Source of the DNA: Smittium mucronatum
Lineage: Eukaryota > Kickxellomycota > Harpellomycetes > Harpellales > Legeriomycetaceae
Reading direction: 5' to 3'
Length of the DNA stretch: 61,687 nucleotides
Assembly: GCA_001953115.1 (NCBI GenBank)
Contig: LSSL01000161.1
Location: forward strand, 1-61,687
The number at the start of each line of letters is the position of its first letter. The stretch's first letter is position 1. Of the stretch, positions 1 through 10,461 are shown piece after piece. Below the pieces are notes generated by a model. It searched no databases, was not told the DNA's origin, and saw only the letters and a program-made list of their open reading frames with translations. A program made the translations under genes and the position numbers.

Positions 1-2282
1 TGGTTTAATATTTTCCCAAGAATATAAAAATTGATATAATACTGGAACTCATCTCTTATCCTTTGTCCGAGTTTTATCTCTCAGCTTTTTATGCAAATCC
101 TAGCAATAATGACCACATATCCAAATATATTTTTGGTTTTTTTACCCTTTAGGTGCTACTAAAGTCAAAAATAGAGTTTAATAAATAATAAAAAAATTAA
201 ATTATAATAAAAATTCTTACCAAATTTCAAACACATTGGGAAAATGTTGCCAATGGTGATTTATTTATTTTTTAATTTAATAGCACCTTATATATATGCA
301 CTAGTCTGTTTAAAAAGCTTTTTTACAATTTCTTATAGGATCCGATCCAAAATTTTACTTTTTTTAATATCCTGAATTTTTTATTGATCTTGGATTATTA
401 ATCCAAAGTGTCTTATAAAATCCCTTTTTTTAGCATTAAAGGTATTTTGGTGGTCTTTGAGCCTGTAAATGAAGGATGTGGTGGTGAGAGTGAGTTATAC
501 CAAATGAGAAGTGGTTGGGTTTAAAAAAACACCCCCTTTTTAAAATTTATTTGATTCTTTTTCTATTTTTAACCCTGCATTTATATTATATAAAATAAAA
601 ATAGCTCTATTAGTTTCGATTCAGAATTTTTTTTTTCTTATTTAAAATTTTATGTTTCAATGGTATTAAAAAATTAAACCACATAGGAGAAAAATCCTCA
701 TAAAATGAGCCAAATATAAATTTTTGATTAAAAATAGCCGAAACCGATATAATAAAGTTAAATTATGAATTAAGTCTAAAATAGATAATAGTAACGCGGA
801 AAATAAGTCAAATAAATTACATATGCTATTTAAACCGTAATAATCAATTTTAAATTAGTGTTTTTTTCCAATTTTAATATTTTTAATTTAAAAATGTCAA
901 TTAAAACGTATATATTTGAATGTATTAAGTTTTTGACTATATGCGATCAAATTAAATTTGATGATATCATTCATGTAATTTATTATATTATACAAGTGAA
1001 GTTAGAATGAATTATAATATATCCCAAAAATATAATATACGATCTTTTTTATATCAATTAAGCTTTTTATTTATGAAAAAATAAATAAATTACTATTATA
1101 TTCAGTGTTCCTAAAAATTACTATCATATTATGATATATGCATGGAATTAAAATTAAACATTTTTTACCGGAAAATAATTTTGAAATATGTTATCAGTAT
1201 TACCTCTTCTATCATTTCATTTTATGAAAATAAGATGATTTTATCTAAATACTCGGATTTTCCCAAAACATCTCCAAATAAGTACAGTTTAATTATATAA
1301 AATTTTAGTTTATTACAGTTTAAAAAAATATATATTTAAGGGATTTTAAAATTAAAATTCATTACAATCCGCATTAAAAAGTTTAGATATTAAAGTTTTT
1401 ATATATTCACTATTATAAAAAATATTCTAGATTTAATAATTTAAGTGAATATTTAAATAAAAAATAGGTATTATAATAATAAAGATCAATATTATGATTA
1501 TTTTATTTTATTTTTATTTGAAACGTTAAATATTTTTTTTAAAATTAGAGTAATTTTATAAAAATCCAATCTCATCAAAGATATTCCAAATTTTATTCGA
1601 TATTTTTAATTATAGGAATATATATATATATATATGAATTGATTGAATAAATATTAAAAAACAAATTATACCTAAATTACCAATAAATAAAGAATTCTTT
1701 TTATCATATTATACCCCAAAGTTTTTTACATATTAATTAAAAGCGATTAATAAATTCAGTATATTGAACTTTATAAAATTGAATTCATATTTAATTTAAA
1801 TAATTAAATAAAATAATTTATTCAGAAAAAGGAGTAAGATTTAAAATTCGCATAATATTTCGTGTTTTGAAAATCGTTTCTGAGTTGAAGGTTTTTAGGA
1901 TTTATAAAAATACTTGAGAAATTAAAAAAAATTACTATTTCAAAAATATCTACAAAAATATGTAAAAAAACTATTTAATTTCAGATTTATATAATAAAAG
2001 AGAATAACCCTTTTAAAAAATCTTGACTCATACAAAAACAAAAAATAACTGAAATGCTAATATTTTCAATTATTATTTTTATATTACATAATAACAAATA
2101 AACGCACATTTTTTTTGCATCTCAAGTTTAAAATTTATGTGTGTTATATGTATATTTGATCCTAAAAAGCTGATTTATATCTGGTTTAATTAATGATTAA
2201 ATTCATTGAATATTATAAAATTTGCCGGATAAAAACATAAATAATAGAACTTATATAAACCACTTTAAATTTTCATTCTGAA
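1..2282. other. AT-rich non-coding stretch
   Basis: No credible coding segment is visible on either strand. The sequence is A/T homopolymer runs and short AT simple repeats, including a (TA)n run near 1619-1637. Stops are dense in all frames and I saw no exon-like stretch of balanced composition. It may hold decayed repeats too diverged to recognise by eye. Confidence 0.6.
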
Positions 2283-2572
2283 AAACTATTTGGGAGCTTC
2301 ATTTTAACACCGGAATTTATTTACTATACAAAACCTGGGTAAAATAAAATTTAATAATTACCACCCCAATAAAATCTGTAAAAGAAAAAATACTGACTCA
2401 AATAAAATTAACAAATTTTTTCTAATAGAAATTTTGAATTATGTTTATAATCGCATACCTCCCAATAATTTTATGACTAAACTCTCACAAAAATTTATAT
2501 CTGGAAATATAGATAAAATTTACTACGGAGATTTATGCTCTCAATGAGAAACTCAAATTTATACCTAATATT
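2283..2572 (+). mobile_element. Inverted-repeat MITE family, diverged copy
   Basis: This stretch aligns in order with the copy at 2901-3172. Shared marks are an internal CCAATAAAAT segment, a TTTTTCTAATAGAAA-like segment, a CCAATAATTT block, a GGTAAAAT-like block, and a closing CTCTCRA...ATATACCTAAT block. No coding capacity is seen. Target duplications cannot be defined because the ends are eroded. It is probably an older copy of a non-autonomous DNA transposon. Confidence 0.5.
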
Positions 2573-2900
2573 TTTAAAGGGTAATTTAATCATACAGAGT
2601 TGAATTCTTATTTCTGAAATGCGTTTTACCAAATAAATTCATTTCTTAAGCTAAAGAAAAAAGGTTATGCTTTAAATACATTTTATTTTTATTTATAATA
2701 TTTTTTGCTATGAAATTGAAAAAAGAAAGATATCTCAATTTTTTTGTGTTATTTTTCAATTTTTTTCAGTAAATTTTGAAAATTATTTTTATATGTTTTA
2801 TATCGCTGTATACGTGATTTTTAGTTATTAAGAGTTATTTTAGGCTATTTAGAACCCTAATCTATTTTAAATTTGAAACCATACTCATATGGAGTAGTTG

Positions 2901-3172
2901 TATATGGAAGATTATTCTCAAAAATGGACTTTTTTTATATGTAAACCATTGGCTACAACAAAATTTTATCATTTTCAAACCAATAAAATTGGAAAAATAC
3001 TTTCTCTAATAAAATTTCAAAATTTTTCCGATAGATGATTTCTTTTTGTAATTTTATATTCCATACCAACCAATAATTTCGTACTTTTTCTTAACTCTGT
3101 ATTTACAAATTAGGAAGGTGGTAAAAATTTAGTAGGAAAGTGTCTGCTCTCGAAGAAAATCTCCCATATATA
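2901..3172 (+). mobile_element. Inverted-repeat MITE family, best uninterrupted copy
   Basis: A ~270-bp non-coding element. The left end TATATGGAAGATTATTCTC and the reverse complement of the right end (TATATGGGAGATTTTCTTC) form imperfect terminal inverted repeats. Homologues lie at 2283-2572, at 12662-13675 (reverse strand, interrupted) and at 19160-20204 (interrupted). Because this copy is not interrupted, it supplies the empty-site sequence that confirms later insertions into the other copies. The superfamily is not known. Confidence 0.65.
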
Positions 3173-3481
3173 CCTAATTTTAGAAATTAAATATATGAAC
3201 TTTATCATTTACTTTTTGCTTCTATTTAATAATAAATATTAATATTTTTATTTTAGAGTATATGTTTGAAAAAAGTAAAAAAATAATTTTGCTTTTACTT
3301 ATGGAATTTTTTTTATTGATATATGAGTAATTTATTTTTCACGGCATGCTAAAAGTATAAAATAAGGCACATTGAAAAAGATAGAATCTGGATAATAATT
3401 TTTTTTTGGGGTTTTATATTTTTATTAAGAATGTTTTTATGTTAAACTAAGTGTGTTGTTTAAAAGGGTGGATGTGGCCGT

Positions 3482-3505
3482 TTGTGTGTGTGGGGGGGGG
3501 GGGGG
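3482..3505. repeat. (TG)n followed by a G13-type homopolymer
   Basis: A short TG dinucleotide repeat runs straight into about 13 consecutive G. Such a long G tract stands out in this A+T-rich sequence. Its exact length is unreliable because homopolymers are prone to sequencing error. Confidence 0.9.
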
Positions 3506-4033
3506 TTATATTAATGAACGAACCTTATATCCCCCCTGGGTCGAAAGAGAACCTATTGGTTTTGATCCTTGTTCATTCTTCCCTTGAATCTAGATAATTT
3601 TATCACAAAACTAGTATATTTAAAGTATATAACGTTTATCCATAGGTTTTTTGACTATTTACCAAATTCAAAACAAAAATAACAATAATGAGGTATGCAG
3701 ATATCATTAATCTCAAGCGAGTTGCTAAAAAAATGAAAATTCGCTGTACGAAATTTTTATTAGGGATTTTCTTGTTATAATGAATCTAATTCTGGGTATC
3801 TTTTGAATCTTATTCAAATATATTAATCATTTATTGTAAATATCATATATGATAATGCTTGAAAATTTGCGATCTAAAAAAAATCTGTATGCAACCACCT
3901 TATTAATTGGCCTTTTTGAAATATTATACGTAATATTTTTTGAAAAAAATTGTGCGGTGTATATTTAAAGCACATTACAGATTTGGTTTTTTTTCGAAAT
4001 ATCATCTTAAGGTTGTAATAATTTTATTTGAAT

Positions 4034-4110
4034 TTATAGTTATAGTTATAGTTATAGTTATAGTTATAGTTATAGTTATAGTTATAATTTTCTTTTTCTT
4101 TTTCTTTTTT
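4034..4110. repeat. Hexamer microsatellite (TTATAG)8 then (TCTTTT)n
   Basis: Eight perfect TTATAG units fill 4034-4081, with a ninth partial copy, followed at once by about three TCTTTT units to 4110. The open frame over it encodes only a low-complexity (IV)n run, so it is not treated as a gene. The hexamer is not a known telomere repeat and lies inside a scaffold, so a telomeric role is not claimed. Confidence 0.95.
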
Positions 4111-5145
4111 GACCAGAAACAAATGAAATTTCCCTTTAAAAAGATAAAGCATAAATAATAGGAAATAATGAAAAATGTACTGCGATTTATCTAAATTTTA
4201 TTTTTTATTTTAAACTAAATAAAAAGTAATAAAAAATAATCTAAAAAAGCAAAAAAAAAATTCAAAAATTCAATTTTTTTTTTGTCCAACTTCTCTCTGC
4301 CTCTCTAGAAGCACCATTAATCAAGGGATTTAGTTCAGGTATTATAAAAAATTATATTAGTTACATTTTTATTCAATAATGTTAATGATATCTAATACGT
4401 TTTCCTCTTAATCAAATCAGAACGAATCCACTTAAGGATCAAAACCACCGCTTGATTGTAAAATCTAAGATCAAAATATATAAATTTTAAACCCGAGATA
4501 GTGAAAAAATGGTACTTTATTTCGTATCATTGATTATAAAAATAAGTTATAAAAGATATAAATATTTCTAGCAAATTTGGCTTTTGGGTGCATAATTTTT
4601 TTCTAAAAGAGTTATTCGCTTTTTTTATCTGAATACAAAATTTAATTAATTTGATTGGATATTTCTGTAATACCCTGAAAATATGACAATTTTTGTAAAT
4701 GATGTGGATTATTTTCCCACAATTTTTTTCAAGCTTACTTGTAATTTCGCGATTTTCACATTTTTCTGTTTTATCCAAACAAAAAATTTTTTTGCTAGAA
4801 TTTGGGTTGTTTATAAGCTTTGATTGGATATAAAAAAAGTGTGCGAAAACGAACAGTTTCGAGTAGATTCGAATTAATGCGTGAACTTTTGTATTTTTTA
4901 TTTTTCTGTAAAAGCTTTTGAAATCATGAATATTTTTCTGTTTATCTCAAAAATATTAAACTCATAGTCGTAGCTAGAATAAAGTTTCCAAAATCAAAAA
5001 AAAAGTCAACAAATAGAAAAAGAGGGGACCATGCACAAATCGAATGTATAAAGCTTTATATTATTAAAAATTTAGATGGGAATAAGTGTATATATTAATA
5101 AATAAATGTGATATTTATATGTAAACGGAACATTTAGTGCTATAT
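4111..5145. other. AT-rich intergenic DNA and 3' flank of the Skt5-like gene
   Basis: No gene is seen. The part nearest 5145 should hold the 3' untranslated region of the minus-strand gene at 5146-7518, but I could not pick a convincing polyadenylation signal. Confidence 0.5.
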
Positions 5146-7518
5146 CTACATTAAAGAACACATTTCCTTTTCTTTGTTCTTTTCTTTTACAAGCTTTTGC
5201 TCCTTTTGTCCTTTTTGTTCTTTTTGCTCCTTCTTCTTTTTCTTCCTATTAACTGTTAATTGTTTACGAAGCTTGGAAGCACTAATATTTGCAAAATCAT
5301 CTTTTTCTAAACGTTCTTTGGCTTCAATGCTGCCATTTTCAGCGGCTTTGCGGTACCATTGCATAGCCTTCTCACTATCCCGTTCAACTCCTATTCCAAT
5401 ATCGTAATAATAGCCCATACCGAATTGAGCTCTAGATAGTCCCTGTTCGGCAGCCCTGCTGCACCAATCAAAGGCGAAGTTATCACTTTGTTCGAGGACC
5501 CCGGGGGCACCGGAAAGATACCATCCTGAAAGTGCCATCTGCGACAATGCAAAGCCAGAATCCGCTGCCATACGATAGTACATAATACTAGCATAGGGGT
5601 TTGCAGGGAAATCATGTTCACCGAATTCAAATAAAAAGCCCAATTTATGTTGTGCTTCTGGCATTCCAAGATGGGCTGCCTTGTCAAGTAATTTGTGGGC
5701 CTCTTCATTATCTCCAAATACAGATTCGTATATTCGTTTATCAGGATATTCATTAAGATAAATGAGAGCCAAAACATATGCGCCATCAGGGCACTCATCA
5801 TCGGCTAATTCGGCAGATCTTCGAAGATAAATCATAGCAGTCTTTAGATTTTGTCGCATACCAAGCTCACCTCTTAATAGACAGGTGGCCATTCTATAAT
5901 TCGCAGAACTATTCGATAGTGCAGCAGCCACCTTATAATAGGAAAAAGCTCTAGAGTTTAGTTTCTTTATTTCGTAATATTCAGCAACCTTGAAAGCAGA
6001 TTTAGCATGATGACATTTAGCAGCAAACATATAAAGCCTATATGCCTTAGATTTATCAGGAACGATGCCATATTTTCCGTTTTCTAGCCAAGTAGCCAGG
6101 ATATAGGACGCTTCAGCGTTTCCCTTTTTTTGAAGAAGTTTGATCCAATATACAGCTTCATTAACAAGCTTTTTCTTGTTCTCATCAGAACTTTCGTACT
6201 CAACGCTTTTTATTTGTAGCGAAGAAATTGATTGGGATGGAGACAGAGAGGGGTCAAAATTTCCACGAGACATGGACGGAGAGATGCTGAAAGTGCTCAT
6301 GGGTCTGGACAATGACCCTGGATTGTTGATGATATCTTTGTCTGAACTAATAACTTCGATAGAACTTAGTAAGTACTTTGCGTATTCAAGTTGGATAGAT
6401 TCATCATTAGTTTTTAGGGCTGCCTCCCTATACATATTCATTGCTGAGTCTGTGTCCAGTAGTGTTCTAGATATTCTATTGGAAGAAAGATTGTTACCCA
6501 TTGAAGCCCTAGATAAGGAGGCAGAAGACAAACTATACATAGATTTTCTAAAGAGCATAGAATGAACATTCAAATCGTTTTGACTATTGTTTCGAGCCTT
6601 TCTTAAAACTACTTGGTTGGCAGTGCTGAAGTCGGATTCATATCCCTTATTTTGAGTTGGGTTATTTAAAGAAGTTGTTTCTGAAGGAGCAGAATGAAGA
6701 GATTGACTCTCGTTTTCTATGCTAGAAATAGTGCTTGGGTTGGAAGAAGAAGGAATAAAGAGGTGAGGCTTAGTACCAGTTTGTGCATTAGTTTCGCTCA
6801 TGGATTTTTGGAAGTGGGATGTAGCAATAATGTTTTCGGTTTTGAAATCGTGACTAGCTTTTTCAAAGGAGCTATTAGTACTGGAAAGAGAATGCTTTTC
6901 CGAATCAAAAGAAGCTGAGTTACCAGAGGTGTTTGGATCAGAGGAATTGGCAGGGTTGGTTTTTATGGCGGTATTTGCAGAAGAAGTAGAAGGATCATTT
7001 AAGGGATAAGAATTATCAGGTTGATCGAAAGCATTATTATCAACAGTTTCATGTTCAGAAACATACTCGTAATCACTAATCCCAGAGCTTTTAAAAGGAG
7101 CGCCATTGTTTGGTTTCTTGTATTCTGGGTTTTTGCTAGACAAAAGATTTGGAGAAATTTTATACTCGTCAGAAATATCAAACTCAGGAGAAACATTATT
7201 GCTTATAGGAATTGGAGGTAATTCATATCCAGGAGTAAATTTTGCATCTATTAGAGAAGGAGCACCTGTTGGAGTGGAAAAAGCCTGTGGATGTAAATCA
7301 AAATCTAAATCGAGATCACCATTCTGGAACTGAGGAGACTTCTGTTGGTCAAAGCCAGAATCTTCTGATGAAATATATTCATCAGAGGAATTAGATACTG
7401 TCTGGATATGTTTGGGTTTTAATTCGGGCCTAGGGCCCTTTGGGACCTGAGGTCTTTTTAGAAGTTTTGGATCTTTCAGCTCAGCAAAAGCAGGTTCAGG
7501 CTTGGTTTCGTACATCAT
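5146..7518 (-). CDS. Skt5/Chs4-like chitin synthase activator, Sel1 repeats and CaaX box
   Basis: Single-exon gene, 790 residues. Residues 1 to about 350 are rich in Ser, Asn and Pro and probably disordered. A helical repeat with a REAALKTND motif at about 360-388 is followed by a run of Sel1/TPR-like repeats from about 453 to 735, with repeated A-x-G-x(2)-EA and YYRMAADSG-type cores such as MQWYRKAAENGSIEAKERL. The protein ends in a Lys/Glu/Gln-rich tail and a final CSLM, which fits a farnesylation CaaX box; the stop is TAG. In yeast, Skt5/Chs4 activates and localises chitin synthase III at the bud neck, and its CaaX box is prenylated, so a similar membrane-linked role is inferred. The length is close to the fungal family. 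MM at the start is the first Met of the frame. No orthologue-specific symbol is given because fungi often carry several Skt5 paralogues. Confidence 0.9.
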   Translation of the reverse strand: MMYETKPEPAFAELKDPKLLKRPQVPKGPRPELKPKHIQTVSNSSDEYISSEDSGFDQQKSPQFQNGDLDLDFDLHPQAFSTPTGAPSLIDAKFTPGYELPPIPISNNVSPEFDISDEYKISPNLLSSKNPEYKKPNNGAPFKSSGISDYEYVSEHETVDNNAFDQPDNSYPLNDPSTSSANTAIKTNPANSSDPNTSGNSASFDSEKHSLSSTNSSFEKASHDFKTENIIATSHFQKSMSETNAQTGTKPHLFIPSSSNPSTISSIENESQSLHSAPSETTSLNNPTQNKGYESDFSTANQVVLRKARNNSQNDLNVHSMLFRKSMYSLSSASLSRASMGNNLSSNRISRTLLDTDSAMNMYREAALKTNDESIQLEYAKYLLSSIEVISSDKDIINNPGSLSRPMSTFSISPSMSRGNFDPSLSPSQSISSLQIKSVEYESSDENKKKLVNEAVYWIKLLQKKGNAEASYILATWLENGKYGIVPDKSKAYRLYMFAAKCHHAKSAFKVAEYYEIKKLNSRAFSYYKVAAALSNSSANYRMATCLLRGELGMRQNLKTAMIYLRRSAELADDECPDGAYVLALIYLNEYPDKRIYESVFGDNEEAHKLLDKAAHLGMPEAQHKLGFLFEFGEHDFPANPYASIMYYRMAADSGFALSQMALSGWYLSGAPGVLEQSDNFAFDWCSRAAEQGLSRAQFGMGYYYDIGIGVERDSEKAMQWYRKAAENGSIEAKERLEKDDFANISASKLRKQLTVNRKKKKKEQKEQKGQKEQKLVKEKNKEKEMCSLM
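5149..5250 (-). other. Polybasic tail plus CaaX prenylation signal
   Basis: These codons cover the last ~34 residues of the Skt5-like protein. Runs of Lys broken by Glu and Gln (KKKKK, EQK repeats) lead to C-S-L-M at the C-terminus. A Met in the last position favours farnesyl over geranylgeranyl transfer. A prenyl group beside a basic stretch is a known plasma-membrane targeting arrangement. Function is inferred from the motif. Confidence 0.7.
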
Positions 7519-8200
7519 TACAAACTACAGAGTGGAAATCTTATCTATTTTATCAATATAATTTTCGAGGATTAGTTTTTAAAAAGGAAAAAAGAAAATA
7601 AATTAGCCAAAGCCTCTCGAAAAGATATCATTAAAATTTATCATTACAATGTGGACGAATTTTATGGCGGGTAGCGGTATATAGGGCGTGTCCAGCATAA
7701 AAATTTCAAAAAGAGCAATCAAAGATCGAAGGTATTTTTAAGGAAAAGCTACCGAACAAAACTCCAATTTGAAAAAGTATAGAAACGAACAAATTGAATC
7801 GGCGGAGACAAAAAAAATACAATTGCGGTTGAAAGGGTCTTAATTGAGTACTAAAAATGAACAGCGTCCAAAGATACCGGCTAAAAAGAATATTAATGTG
7901 AAGGTAGAATGAGCTCAAATGTTTTATAAAAAAAATTATAAATGTGATTCGAGAGCTGTGTTGAAGAAGCTGTGTGGAGTGTGTTCTTAAGAGAGAATAT
8001 AGCACAAATGAAACCAGCAATTGAAAGGGAGGAAGTGTCAGCAGGTTATATAAAAAAGGTGAGGACAGAGACAGTAAGATTGATGGAGACAGAAGAGTTG
8101 TTGTGAAAGGATATCGGGAAGATACACAATTTGGCGAAAAATCGACCAAGTCTCTGGAGAACCAAATAAAGATTAGATTGAATTAACTATTGGAGTTTTC
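7519..8200 (-). promoter_or_regulatory. Upstream region of the Skt5-like gene, possible TATA and pyrimidine-rich leader
   Basis: Read on the minus strand, this region is less AT-rich than its surroundings. A TATATA lies near 7677-7683, about 160 bp before the start codon, in a short GC-richer patch. Farther up, about 7706-8150, it is strongly C/T-rich, as fungal promoters and leaders often are. A 147-codon open frame there is made of Ser, Leu, Phe and Pro from the CT bias and is not called as a gene. The transcription start is not known. Confidence 0.35.
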
Positions 8201-9784
8201 TGGGTGGAGGGAGTTGGCGATAATGAAAAGATTAGAATAAGAACAATGAAATAATTTTCTTTATGTCTAATTCAATTATAAACTTCTTATTTGGGAATGA
8301 CATATCCTCGTTTTTAGTAGTTAATGAAAGAGCAGGCGGCTAATTGAAGCTGATGGGTGCGAGAAAAAAATGGCAAGAGAGTGGAGGGAATATTAAATCT
8401 TTTCAAGCCAGATATTTAACAAATAATGTGGGTGACCAATAGAAAATTTACTAAATGCCCATTATTATTTATTTAATTCTAATTATCTAATCAAATTAAT
8501 AGCAATTTCCGACGACTCAGCTTTATGTAATTATTGGAGCATCTCTCACATTGTTTTTTAAACCATGCATTAGTTGGATGGTATTCTTCACTAGTGCTGA
8601 TGGTCATTTTGCTTTCTTTAGGTAAAATCATCCACTCAAAATACGTTATAAACAGACATATATGCTCAACTCCCCCTCCCCCAAAACACATCACACAATC
8701 AGCAGATTTCCTCGCCAGTTTATTAGTTCCAAGATCCCAACATGAAATTACATGACATAGGCAGAAATATTTTTACCACTTTCCAAAACTGGGAGTACAG
8801 GTTTAAAAATGATTTCTTTACCAATATCATCCTCTAATCAAAGTTTATACTTTTCATTGGTTTTTTAAAAAACTCAATCAAATAGAAATCGTTAAAACTT
8901 CACAAACAAGGGACTGATATCAATTTAGATCACGGAGGAATCCAATTCACAATTGGGCACCTGCTAGGCTTAGCTGAGCAGACTTGAATTTCACCCCAAC
9001 AAATAATTGAATCAAAAAGAAACAATACCATTTTTCAACTTTTTTCCTCCAATAATTTTTATCAAGGAATGTCCCTTCATAAATCGTTGATATTTATATT
9101 CGAATCTCATTCAAATCTGCACCAATATTTTATTAAAGAACGAGAATAGCCACTAGAAAGTAGGTATATTTTTAGGGTGAATTAAGGTTTCGGAAGCTAA
9201 ATCCAATATACCCAATTAATAAACTTTATTTTTGACAAGAACGAAATCAAAAATACCCTCTCAGGCTTGAAAAAAGCCTGTCTTATGAAAATTTTACACG
9301 CGTGTGGCTAAAAATATAATTATGGCTTTTTATTTAGTTGGTTGTTCGGACAATATGATGGGTCAGGAAATTAATTTTGGGCTTAGTTTGTAGGTAAGAA
9401 AAACTAACTTTATTTATCAAAACTTGGTAGCTCATGTTTACATTATAATACCCAATTGGTTATTTGTTATTTCATAAAACCTATGATTGCATATTATTAA
9501 CCTACAATAGATCATTAATAATATATTACATTAATATTGACAATGTCGTTTTAGGAATATCTATCCTCATCATACTTGAATTACAGCGAATGATTGATCA
9601 AATAAATACACTTACATTTTGTTTTCTATGGATAACTATAGATTATGTAAATGTAAATAGCACATCAGTGATATTTCACTGGTTAAGTACGAAAACGGAA
9701 TTTTGGAAAAGATCAACAGCAATCTTCTCTATTTTTGAGAAAATTAAGTTCAAAGGTTTGGTTTTTTTTGTAAGCGATGTGTAA
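8201..9784. other. Intergenic DNA with no recognised gene
   Basis: Two overlapping opposite-strand open frames near 8491-8755 and a 106-codon frame at 9464-9784 have unnatural composition and no recognisable domain. They are left uncalled. Confidence 0.5.
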
Positions 9785-10204
9785 ATTACCCCTTTCCGGT
9801 ATTAAATAGTAATATTTTTTCTCTGGGTCCAATAATTTGTTATTTAAAATATATTGCTTTGATTTAGTCCTTTCATCACCCAAAAATATGCTAAGCTCCA
9901 ATCTGTAAAATCTGGACTTTTTTATTTGATAGTATGGAGAATTGGTTTAATTATAAAGTGCCCATTTGAAATCAGTTGTCTGCATCACCTGAATTAGTTT
10001 TTACTGATTTTCTCTGCCAATAAAATTCCGCAATTTTTTTTTTTTTTGTTGAATTTTATTGTAAGATTCGTCATTAAAAATAAAATTCCGTGATAAAAAA
10101 AAGCCCCATTTGAAAATGAAGTAACATTTTTGTGATCCATGCATTGATTTTTCTTTTCACGGAATTTTATTGCCATATAATACCCCCTGTTTTGAAAGGG
10201 TTAT
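9785..10204. mobile_element. Possible decayed piggyBac-like element
   Basis: The left edge reads ATTACCCCTTTCCGG and the right edge reads TTTTGAAAGGGTTAT. These face each other like the CCCTTTCAGGG termini of the family described below, although the TTAA sites are eroded. Several copies of a separate 3'-end motif lie inside it (10013-10174). The call rests on the two edges only. Confidence 0.3.
10013..10174. repeat. Cluster of four copies of the AATAAAATTCCGTGA motif
   Basis: The motif appears forward near 10019 and 10080 and reversed near 10051 and 10158. The copies at 10051 and 10080 are followed (on their own strand) by runs of 14 and 8 A. The same motif ends the retroposon-like repeat at 33795 and at 61250. 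This looks like several 5'-truncated A-tailed insertions piled into 160 bp. An inverted-repeat DNA element is the alternative. Confidence 0.55.
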
Positions 10205-10257
10205 CCGGGTTATAGTTTCAATTACCACGACCATTGCTTATTAGTTATGTATTTTAC

Positions 10258-10461
10258 GGTGTCGGGACTATTCACCTAGTGACGCTTTCATCTACTCTTC
10301 CAATTATTGATCAATATCAACACTTATTGGCGAATAAAAAAACTGTATCCTCCCAAATTTTGTGAACATACAGTTACCACCTAATATTTTATGGCAAGTT
10401 ACTAATAAGTCTGCGAAATGGTAAGTAGGTCAATTGGTAGGAAGCGAATAGTCTTGTCACA
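10258..10461. mobile_element. MULE-type miniature element (MITE), copy 1
   Basis: The left end GGTGTCGGGACTATTCACC and the reverse complement of the right end (TGTGACAAGACTATTCGCT) are inverted repeats. Flanks GTATTTTAC and GAATTTTAA match at 7 of 9 bases, a worn 9-bp target duplication. The sequence is non-coding, about 204 bp. It belongs with the better preserved copies at 19978-20185 and 41278-41470. Confidence 0.6.

Noticed and set aside
3940..4158. 72-codon open frame with an Ile/Val repeat
   Set aside because: Produced by the TTATAG microsatellite.
7706..8149. 147-codon minus-strand open frame upstream of the Skt5-like gene
   Set aside because: Composition is Leu/Ser/Phe/Pro from a C/T-rich promoter or leader; no domain and no link by splicing to the gene.
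8491..8755. Overlapping opposite-strand open frames of about 70 codons
   Set aside because: Mutual shadows with no recognisable domain, unusual composition and no exon context.
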